From Dendrophyllia cribrosa (Eukaryota > Cnidaria > Anthozoa > Scleractinia > Dendrophylliidae), in assembly GCA_024195265.1 (NCBI GenBank), contig JAJLRJ010000002.1:17932768-17996767 (forward strand): 64,000 nucleotides of DNA, in the 5' to 3' direction. Of the stretch, positions 55,051 to 64,000 are shown piece after piece (position 1 is the first letter of the stretch; each line of letters opens with the position of its first letter). The notes under the pieces are model-generated. The model was not told where the DNA came from and did no database searches. It worked only from the letters and a program-made list of their open reading frames with translations. The position numbers and the translations under genes are program-made.

Positions 55051-58042
55051 TCAAACATATGTTTGTTGACCTTCTTTTTGCCACTCTTCTGCAGTATCAG
55101 GGTCAGAAAGTTCATCATCACTGCAACAATTTTGCCCATGATCATCTGTAAAGGATCCTAAACTATCAATGTCAAATGAATGCATTGAACGACTCTTCTG
55201 GTGTTTAGTTTGAGGTTTTGCTTTTCTTGGCAAAGATGTACTTGATAGTGCATTTGGGGCAGGTATAGCAACTTCTGAGTATATGACGCGAATCTGCAAG
55301 GACAAGGTATTAAGGCCTGTTTAGTGTGCTTTTCAAAAACACATGAACTCTGAAGTGCAAAACTCAACAAACTGTTTTGTTTATCACTGCCACGATTATA
55401 ATAGCAGAATCTCAGGAAACAAGGATGTTTACTTCATTGGGGTCAAAAGGTCAATGGACATGTTTGTGGGTTGTAATAATTGGTGGATCTTGATCCATTT
55501 TGTCTGTTTGTGTTTCAGGGGTCTTATGTTTGTAGTCTTATGACTGATAGTAGCGTAAAACGTGAACATTTTGCATGTCATTGAAAGGTGTAGTAAACGT
55601 TTCCAACAATTGCACCAACATTCTTCTCAAACTCATTTAATAATTCATGATAAGAACACAAGGTATCCATTGCAAACACCTTGAAGTGGGTTAAAAAAAA
55701 CTCGGCTTTGTCTCGTTTTTCAACCCACTTTGTGGTGTTTGGTTATCTGATGAAACACTGTTCCTTGTGTCTGACATATAACATCCAACGTTCATTCATG
55801 TTGGACAAAATGTAGGTTATCCAACATTGCCAGAAGTGTTGAAAAATATTGGAAGCTTGTTCCAACAAATTTCACTTGGTTCAGGAATCCAGAAAACTCT
55901 CATTTTAGCTTCCTTGAACATATCACTGATGCCCAAAATAGGAGTCCATTCCCTTGCATTAAATGCTCTCCTATTTTGGGCATGGTATATCCTTGAAAAT
56001 TTTAATTGACGTATTTTTTGTAAATTAGAAAATCACAAAGATGAGTTGAATGATGTAATTGAATTACTTAGTTGGCAAGTTCTTTCAGTTCTATTTTATC
56101 TCAGCATGCATGTAGTTCTTTGCCAGGAAAGAAGAGGGTGAATGCTGGTATTGATCGAGTCATTATTGGTATCTGCCACAATGGAAGATACTGGGTAATA
56201 TTATTTTATGTTTTATTTGCTCATTTTGTGCTGCAAATGAAAGGTACAATCAAGTCAAAGGCTATGGTTTGATTGTGTTTTGATCTTTCACCTCTCTAAG
56301 CCCAAGATGCACCTATGGAGAGGCTGGTGTTTTGGCAGAATTAATTTCATAAATAAAGAAATCCAAAGTTCCCAAAATTTTCAACTAATTGGCCAAAAAA
56401 TACATTATTTTACAAAAAAATAGTTTAAAGTAATTTTGACACAAACAAATTTGATTTTTTTGTAGCAGCAACATATCCCTTAATATTAAAGTAAAGGCTT
56501 TCCTGCTTTTCACAACCATACAAGATGGACTTTCAGTGGTGCAAGTAGAGCATTAAATTTTCAATTTTTTTTTTTTAGAAATTACCAGTGGTAGTAAGCT
56601 GCAGCTGTAATTGGTATGTACACAGTATAAATCGCAAGCAAGATATTCATTACAATCTGCCCTAAAAAATAAATGGAATATAAGGCTTTCTGCAAAATGT
56701 GCAGTTCTTTGTTCTTGCTTTGGCGCTTCTGAAACATCCTGTGCAAACAAGAGCAAGCAAGTATATTTTAAAATGTTAGTGTCTGTTTGGTGGAGCCAGT
56801 TCCTTGGAGAAAACGATTCTTCAGATTCATGCTAGTATATAAATTCCTTGCATGAATTTGCTAAACAAAAACAAGAAATATGCGACGGCTGTAAATTTAT
56901 TAAGCAAAAGATACATGTACAGTAATAAGCTTTAGCAAAAGCATTGACCAACGGTAATGCTGCCTTCAACAGGTTGCGATTAACCTGGGATCAGGCATTC
57001 TACTTTTTTTTAGCGTGCAAGAGCGCGGTGATCACAGGTTACATTGGATAGGGGCTTTCACCACTAATTTGGTCCTTTTAATAGGCATAAAAAGCTGTTC
57101 TAAGCATCCATAATGTACATCTACCATAGCCAGTAGGTTAGAGAAAGATATACTGTTAAACGATGAAGCGCAAAGAAAGTGAAGAAATCTATCTCAAAAC
57201 ATCTTTGAATCATGGAGAGCAGAGATGTTAACTCATGGCTGGCTTCAAGATGCAAATAATGTCAAGATTACAGTGTGTGTAAGTTTCTCCCAGCATGCAG
57301 TGCAAAGCGTGTCCAACACTTCCTGAACAGCCCCTTAGGCATGATAATTCCGAAACTAACAAGGGCTGAATGTGAATATTCAGAATTTGAGACGAAATTA
57401 GATCACTGACTTTCAAGTCATACCTTATGTAAGTCACAGCAAAAGTATCACTGGAAGTCACCTCACTCCTTTCACAGGAATATAATTTACAATAGTTTCT
57501 TAGGTTGTAACATGTATAGAATAATCAAACAATCTCTTTAAATTCGCAATCCTTTGATTACTCGCAATTCTGCTTAAAAAAAGATAAAAATACTTGTTCT
57601 TGCAGTCAATAAAAATTGTCGTAAATTGCACTCGATTACATGCCAGAATTCCATTTCCGAGCCCCCAGACCTCTCTAACAGAAGGTGGCTTTATGGCTCC
57701 TTTTACTGAGTTGGAAAACTTCCTTACATGTTGAGATAAAATCTAGGGAGAACACTGTAAACTCACCTTAAAATCTGAAGTGTAAACTTTATCCTTGAGG
57801 TCTTTGTGTGCCTTGTCAAGATCTGGTTTTCCAACATCAAAATAACGAATATCAGAATCAAGCTCAAATATCTTAAGTGTTGGTTCGTCCTCATACACTT
57901 CTGTTGTGACAGCAGATTGACTTACAAAGAATGTGTTAAACCAAAACTGAAACATTCTCTCCTGTACGGAAGAAATAAATAAAGAGAACAGTGAATCAAG
58001 AACCCTTAACTTTGTCATATTAAATGCATTCTCTCAAAAAAA

Positions 58043-58076
<34 letters not shown>

Positions 58077-58274
58077 CACACTCGTTTTCAAAAAGGTTGA
58101 CGTTTCAGAAATATACATTTATTATATATACCTTTTGTATTCACATAAAAAACGTCACCTATTAGATGGGAATACAAAAGGTATATATAATAAATATATA
58201 TTTCTGAAATGTCAACCTTTTTGAAAACGAGTGTATATATAATGTATACATGTATAGTGTATATTGTATACATA

Positions 58275-58305
<31 letters not shown>

Positions 58306-60192
58306 ACCGTACATCCTGTGCCCAAGTTCAGGAGTTGCCATAAAGCCATTATGGTAACAACCGGGAGGGCACATTGTATACATAATTGTATATATATATA
58401 TATATATATATACTCTTAAAATGTCTTGATAATTTTGATAATATTACCCAATGTACTTAAAAGATATGACTGTTTACTCTACGTTCTGTCAACTATTCTT
58501 TAAGAGATACCAACATTTTAAGTCTACCTAAGCCGCTAACTACTACTAATGGTCTTCATTTGTTTAAGTATTTAATAGCAAAACTATGGAACTCCCTTTC
58601 AGATAATAATTATTAGGTCTCTAGTTTCTCTGAATGACTTTAAACAATTTAATCACCAATATCAATCCCAAGATTCAAACAGGAGTATGTGATATTTAAT
58701 ATAAGTTCTAATCTTTAATTAATTAATTATTAATTAATTATTGTTTGATGCTTAAATGTTTTTAATTTGTTTTTTTTTTTCTAGAAGATATTAGCCAACA
58801 GGGCTACTCTGTAAATTTGAGCTGAAATAAAGTTAATGTATGTATGTATGTACTGCACCATCTGGCCATTAGCCAAAGGGCATTTGAGACATTCCAAATT
58901 TTGTAAATCTTAACATTAAATACCCACAACAATCACACCACTCAATGAGTATCTTACCTTTTTAAATCTGTCTTTGTGGAAGAATTCTACCTTGATATCC
59001 CCACAAATTGGAATTGGTTGGCTCAGATCAAATTGAAATCCATTACTGGATTTCTTACCCTGTTGCAAACAAAAACAATTTTATAAGCTACATGTAAGTG
59101 GCCATTCAATCAGGTCAGCCTTCCAACCCAAGGAGGAGTTGTAACTAGCAGTAATCACAGATTATGGAGACACGTTCGAAGGAATTTCTGGTGGAAATGA
59201 GCCCCTGAAAAAAAAAAAAACAATAGGCGCGGCCATTTGGAAGACCATCTACCAAAAATCTCAAATTTTACTGCACATAAACCACAGGACAACCAACACG
59301 AAATTAGGATTGCGTTCTTCGAACGCGATACATGTAAGTTATTATTTTATAAAAGTGTTATGCGGTAGCTTCGCGCTACAGAGAGTGGGTTAACATCCAG
59401 GCGCCCTAAGCTGACCATCAGAATAACTTACTGTAGTTGAAGACAGTCGTTGCCAAATGTTCATTTCAAGCTTTCCACCCAGCTGTCATTTTTGGTTTAG
59501 AATTGTTTGGGAAACAACACAAATGTACCTCTATATACACCATACCTCGTTTATTTTAGACTGGTACAACTGCACTTTCTGTTGCCAAATTATGTAAAAT
59601 GGATCTGAAAGCAAGTCAATATAAAACCATTTTTATTAAGACATTCATTTTTAATATGCCAACTTTGTTAAAGTCAAAAGACACAAGGAAATGATAACAT
59701 GCAAGAATGGAAGTCAAACTGAACTACTTCAGTAGTGAATATACAATTAAGATGCACATTGTGGGATTAAACTTCAAAGTGGCCGGGATATACATGTACA
59801 CAATCAAGGTCATAATTATTCATCCTTATAACACAAATAACAATTAAAACGTGCAAAATGTGACTCGAGTTACATGTACAATAAAATGTAATAATATTCA
59901 CATAATTTCTCTCGCTACTCAAATTAGTAACAAAATGCTTACTGCAAGTAGAGTTTTGGAATAAAGGAATAGGGATCATTTCAAATCCCTTGAGGAGCAC
60001 CATTATCTGTGTGTACTTTAAACCGTGTCTTAACAGATGATTGTAGTACAAAACATATCTTCTTTGACTGGGAATTGTGACTCCCTTTGCATTTCTTGTT
60101 CTTGCATCACCATAATACTTCAAGGCATCATTGCTTTCTCTGAAGTGATTTATGTGAAGTAAGTATGCGCAAATCATCACACCAGTCCGTCC
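55051..60192 (-). CDS. PTEN: PTEN phosphatase, 3' five exons (5' part not found in the window)
   Basis: The exons on the minus strand are 60192-59943, 59604-59546, 59059-58958, 57961-57767 and 55293-55051; phases agree and about 282 residues are covered. PTEN removes the 3-phosphate of PIP3 and so opposes PI3K signalling. The first exon starts GRTGVMICAYLLH, the end of the P-loop, and runs through the TI loop (AKGVTIPSQRRY) to STCN. The C2 domain follows: PFYIIWQQKVQLY, QPIPICGDIKVEFFHK, MFQFWFNTFF and KPDLDKAHKDLKDKVYTSDF. The tail is acidic, with CSDDELSDPD like the CK2-phosphorylated region of the human protein, and ends QTYV, a class I PDZ ligand (human ITKV). The catalytic Cys and all N-terminal exons were not found in 60193-64000 and are presumably upstream of the window. 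No break is seen in these exons. Confidence 0.92.
58041..58075. repeat. Poly-A and (TA)n tract
   Basis: A run of about 21 A bases followed by TA dinucleotides, in PTEN intron sequence. Further (TA)n runs occur near 58278-58305 and 58390-58411. Confidence 0.9.
58081..58231. repeat. Foldback repeat in a PTEN intron
   Basis: CTCGTTTTCAAAAAGGTTGA is mirrored by TCAACCTTTTTGAAAACGAG. The arms are about 65 bp with few mismatches. The loop includes ACGTCACCTATTAGATGGG. Confidence 0.85.
58700..58745. repeat. AATT-rich simple repeat
   Basis: TTAATTAATTAATTATTAATTAATTA forms a short palindromic AT tract. Confidence 0.8.
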
Positions 60193-60350
60193 CTGTCAAA
60201 TGACAAAAATGATTACGCAGTCACATTAAGGACCATCTCTTACTGTAGAGAGGTGTCTTATTTTAATAAAGAGAGTTTAGTTTTCAGCCAGAACCAGCCA
60301 ATAATAAATTGATGTCCATCTTAGAAGTGTCCACCTTACAGGGGTGTTGT

Positions 60351-60722
60351 AAAGGGGAAGTATCACAGGAATTTTGATGTTTTTTGTTCAAAGCCATTTC
60401 ACAATACCTTTACTTATTTACAAAATAATGCTAAAACACCAAGAGAGTGAAATCAACCAGTTCTTGAAAGAGTAACAAATCGTGATCTGTTCTAGTCCAT
60501 TAAGGAGACGAAAATATGGAAACTTGAAAAAAAAATTTGGCGTAACTTTTTTCAAGTTGTAATTCATTCAAACCCACTCCAATTAGAGACACTCATCAAC
60601 AGTTTTGATATAGTTTGTGATAATTTATCACACTGCTGGAGCTTTATTTTTCGGTTTCTGATCATACAATATCACTTTTTGCTTTTTAAAATGACACCAA
60701 ATCCCCATGATACTTCCCCTTT
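60351..60722. repeat. 370-bp element with AAAGGGGAAGTATCA ends
   Basis: AAAGGGGAAGTATCACAGG is mirrored by CATGATACTTCCCCTTT. It contains TTTTTTCAAGTTG, as do 7200-7600 and 63248-63646, so the three may be distant relatives. Confidence 0.7.
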
Positions 60723-61049
60723 AACCCTATTCGCACTAACTTTCAACGTTCATAACTTCTTTAATATGTATTCAAACGCCATCAAACTTTGTGACTTTTC
60801 CTAAAATTTATCTGGCAACAATTTTATATGACAATTTTTTAATCACGTGACTTGATGTTTCCATGGCAACAAGATTTTGACAGCCATGTTTTTTGAAATT
60901 TGCATATTTATACCTTTGAATGAAGAAAAACAATGTTTATTGGTATAACTCTTGTATTTTTACGTTTTTTAGCATTTATTTATTGGTTTTGATTAATTTT
61001 GCGCCAATTTGGATGGTTTTTAAGAGGTTTTAAAAAATGTCAGAAATCC

Positions 61050-61076
61050 AAGATGGCGGATCCAAGATGGCGGCCG
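61050..61076 (+). other. Two YY1-like AAGATGGCGG words inside a repeat
   Basis: CCAAGATGGCGGA and CCAAGATGGCGGCC occur 14 bp apart just upstream of MITE copy C. The surroundings look like a dispersed repeat, not a promoter with a gene behind it. Confidence 0.5.
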
Positions 61077-61104
61077 TATAACTAATTACCTAATAACTTC
61101 GTCA

Positions 61105-61390
61105 TAGAGCAATTTTCAATTGAGCGTTGAAAGTAATTACATAATTGCTTTGGTTTTGCATTGTTATGCTTTGTGATTGGCAAAAAAATCTCGCGTCACT
61201 TTCTCGACGAATCAGAAGTAAAACCAAAACCAATCGTGACTTGCTCGCGCGCGTTTTCCCGTGCTTGGCGCCGCCGGCATGTAATTGCTTCGAGCTCTGA
61301 TTGGTTCATTGGATTGTTTACGACTGCTGTGATTGGTCAGAGTAATTACTTTGGTTTTGGTTTTACAACACTCAATTGAAAACTGCTCTA
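61105..61390. mobile_element. CCAAT-rich MITE, copy C (TA target site)
   Basis: The ends GAGCAATTTTCAATTGAGCG and CTCAATTGAAAACTGCTC lie between TA dinucleotides, and the target reads GTCA|TA...TA|TGAC. It contains GATTGG and CCAATC boxes at the same places as copy A. Confidence 0.85.
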
Positions 61391-61498
61391 TGACGTCATC
61401 GCTCTATTGTGCGGGCCGCAAAGGAGACAGTTTTGGACGTACAATGTACGCTCTAGGTTTCATTGTCATAGCCTTAATGTTCTTGAAGTTACAATGTG

Positions 61499-61518
61499 CC
61501 CCCCCCCCCCCCCCCCCA
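61499..61518. repeat. Poly-C tract
   Basis: A run of 19 C bases, probably unstable. Confidence 0.9.
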
Positions 61519-61662
61519 ACCAGGCTCAGGAACTCAAAAAAAGCCCAGGCTGAATAGGGTTAAAGCAGTTTACTGTAATGTCATATTATAAATGTTAAAA
61601 ATTAAAGTAAATCACAGAAAAACAATAAACATTCTGTTAGTGTCACTGAATTTCCCCCAAAA

Positions 61663-61918
61663 TAGAGCAGTTTTCAATTGAGTGTCAAAAGTAATTTCGT
61701 AATTGCTTTGGTTTTGCTTTGCTACGCTTTGTGATTGGCTAAAAAATCTTGCGCCATTTTCTCAACCAATCAGAAGTAAAACCAAAACCAATAGTGATTT
61801 GCTCGCACGCGTTTTCCTGCGCTTGGTGCCGGCTGCATGTATTTGTTTCGAGCTCTGATTGGTTCATAAGTAATTACTTTGGTTTTGGTTTTACGACACT
61901 CAATTAAAAACCGCTCTA
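61663..61918. mobile_element. CCAAT-rich MITE, copy D (internally deleted)
   Basis: Flanked by TA and with the same ends as copies A to C, this copy lacks about 30 bp (the TTGGATTGTTTACGACTGC block) near its right side. It lies only about 270 bp from copy C in the same orientation. Confidence 0.85.
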
Positions 61919-62813
61919 AGATGAGTTGCATGCTTCTGATTGCTTTCCAATAATTATTGCTTTTTAAAATAAATTTAAAAAAACACATTATTATGTGCTT
62001 GTTTCTGTTAACAGAAAGGAAGTGATAAGAACACAAAAGAAATGTCTTTTATATAAGGTGAAACGAAAGCTGCAGGCAAGTATCGCGATTCTCAGATACT
62101 TTTGTCTGCTTTTGAGACGTCAATATAAAGTCGTATTGTCGTCTCAAAAACCAGCCTGTGATTGGTTAAAAATTTCCTGCGGCAATTTAATGGCTTCCTG
62201 GACAAAATTTAAAATTATCTTCAAAGGAGGGGCAAAAATGTTGATTACTTTGTCAAGTTTGGCAGATAAACAACGCTGTATGCATTGCAAGGACCCTTTC
62301 TATCGAAAGTTAACGATAAGATGAGTTTAAAAGCTGCTTTTGTTGGTTTGAACGGTTTGTTTACATTGAGCTATGCTGTGCGCGAGCTATCACGCCATCA
62401 TAATTTGAAAAAAAGTTTTGGGCTAAAACCTCAGCAAGTTTGTGTAATTACTCATTTTTTAGACGTTTGTAACTTTGAAAAACTTTGAAAAGATGTTCTA
62501 ACAAATTTGTTCTATTTCAATGAGCAATTTATAGCATGAAAAGTCCATGTTTTTGAAACTTTTTTGGTAAACAAAAATATGATAACGTGTACAAAACCAG
62601 TACGGAATATATTTTCTTCCAACTAGCCATCAAGATAAATGCAGTATTGCCGTCTCAAAATCGAAATTAGTTTATAATGTTTTTCTCTACTTCTTAAGTG
62701 CTTTATGTAAAACATGGGGAAGAGTGTTTCATCAACATTTCCAAACACTAAGAACAGAGTTAAAAAAAGCCCAAGCACAGTGGAGTTAAAATCTTAACCG
62801 ACTTTAAGTATAC

Positions 62814-63175
62814 CTACCAAGTCTCGCGCCTGCGAGTCCAAAACTCCGATCTCATGCCAACTCACACCTATGAAGCAATTTCTCACCCCTGACTTACAGT
62901 TTTGAGCTATCAGCCTTAACTGGTCACATGATCCAATTAAAATATAGTTACGTTCATGAAAATTTGGCACTTTTTTGTAGGTTTTTATTGTTCTGAACAT
63001 TACGATTGCAGCTGGATGTTATTAAACGGAGGTCTGAGGTCCATGGAAGCTTCCGAATTCTTTGGACATCTGCAGAATAGATTGGGTTGTCTTCAGATTT
63101 GGTCTGGTCACCTTCGGAAATCCCAGCACTCCCACAAAAAATTTCTCACACCTATCACTCGGAAAAGTTCGCAGG
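62814..63175 (+). repeat. Second copy of the 30.9-kb dispersed repeat
   Basis: TACCAAGTCTCGCGCCTGCG at the start and GCTGGATGTTATTAAACGG later match 30900-31285 through most of their length in the same orientation. Confidence 0.7.
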
Positions 63176-63247
63176 TATATTTAAGGTGTTTGGATACCTG
63201 ATGAAACACTCTTTTCTGTGTTTGATATAGATTCTCATACTGATCAT

Positions 63248-63646
63248 TAAAAGGGCTATGTCACCTTTTTTTAGTTATACCACTTTGAAAAATCGAAAAA
63301 CATATTTATGTCAATGGAAACCAAAAAATTATGGTCCAGTTGTTAACAATCACTCTTGGCTACTACTGTACACAACTACTATTCATTATCTTTGGCTGTG
63401 GATGGCCAGGATGGAATTGGATTGCAACTTGAAAAAATTGGTCAATTTTTTCAAGTTCATCCCAAGTGTTGTGGAAAAATCAAAGAAAAACTAATTATGG
63501 TTTGTTCTTCTTTGAAGAAATCACTTGATACTATCTTCTTGGTGTTCTAAGAGAAATAATTATTTTATGTTTAAGCAAAGGTACTTTGTCAACTATTTAG
63601 CGTATTTTGACCAAAACGCAGCAAAATCTGTGACAATGCCCCTTTA
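63248..63646 (+). repeat. 400-bp dispersed element, second copy of the 7.2-kb repeat
   Basis: AAAGGGCTATGTCACC begins the element and TGTGACAATGCCCCTTT ends it, so the ends are inverted. GGTCCAGTTGTTAACA and GGATTGCAACTTGAAAAA match 7200-7600 on the opposite strand. Confidence 0.65.
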
Positions 63647-64000
63647 AATACAGAGAAAACAAAAGAATAAAATTGCCAAAATCTGTGCTAATGAGGATCG
63701 GGTTTCAGTGCTGGAAAGAATTTTTCTTGCTTAGAAGGACATGTGTCCTTTCAAACCTCCCTTTTGATCGGACATTTTACAAAATTGGTTGGACATTTGC
63801 CATTTTGAATTTTTCCTGAGACAATCTGTAACCATACACGACGTGCTATAATAAGTTTATTTATGAAATAATACTTGACACTTAAATAAAGTCTTACTTA
63901 TACTTACTATTTGCAGTTTGTAAATTATGCATTGCTGGGCGATTTCAAATGACATGGCTTTTTCTTAATTTTTCAGATCGAAGGAGCATTTTGCAGCAAA

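Larger units (their letters stand above)
60193..64000. other. Presumed PTEN intron or upstream sequence; repeat-filled, no exon found
   Basis: The minus strand was read for the expected CKAGK-coding segment and earlier PTEN exons, and none was seen. Most of the interval is covered by repeats listed separately. At the far right TTTTTCAG precedes ATCGAAGGAGC near 63977, a possible plus-strand acceptor that cannot be tested because the window ends. Confidence 0.4.

Noticed and set aside
58024..58383. Overlapping frames rich in Ile and Tyr
   Set aside because: They come from (TA)n and the foldback at 58081-58231.
61161..62036. Frames crossing the MITE copies C and D
   Set aside because: They are repeat translations; the matching frame fragments occur in copies A and B as well.

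Overview
The window looks like nuclear DNA of an anthozoan cnidarian, most likely a stony coral; this is inferred and the species cannot be named. The evidence is short GT-AG exons in long AT-rich introns, clear animal orthologues (COX18, PTEN, group XII phospholipase A2), several lineage-type class A GPCRs, and dense short inverted-repeat transposons. No bacterial operons, CRISPR arrays, rRNA or tRNA genes were seen.

Region 1 (1-30 kb) is a receptor neighbourhood. It holds a divergent intronless GPCR on the minus strand (1485-2522), then a tandem pair of two-exon paralogous orphan GPCRs on the plus strand (6375-8836 and 14944-17544). The pair shares one intron position and phase, altered DRY motifs (EKY and ETY) and a nearly identical C-terminus ending in a PDZ-type ligand. 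A two-exon melatonin-receptor-like GPCR follows (20445-27020), with a 5.5-kb intron full of nested repeats.

Region 2 (30-50.5 kb) is a housekeeping block. COX18, a mitochondrial membrane-protein insertase, was rebuilt from seven exons (30170-44423). Its fourth intron carries an intronless gene of unknown function on the opposite strand (37177-38442). COX18 runs tail to tail into a three-exon group XII secretory phospholipase A2 gene (48471 down to 45468). About 1.1 kb further on, and divergent from it, is an intronless E2 conjugating-enzyme gene of the UBE2M/UBE2F (NEDD8 E2) type. It has a long acidic tail ending in a CaaX-like CPLF (49575-50435).

Region 3 (50.5-64 kb) carries the 3' part of a PTEN gene on the minus strand (five exons, 60192 down to 55051). 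The exons before the GRTG of the phosphatase P-loop were not found and probably lie beyond the right edge.

Mobile DNA fills most of the rest. The best-supported families are a TAGCCTG-ended foldback family with 9-bp target duplications (three copies), a TA-flanked MITE rich in CCAAT boxes (four copies), a 418-bp near-perfect hairpin in a COX18 intron, an 88-bp tandem array, and LINE 3'-end fragments. The genes do not form one obvious pathway; the receptor paralogues are linked by duplication and the other genes look like ordinary neighbours.
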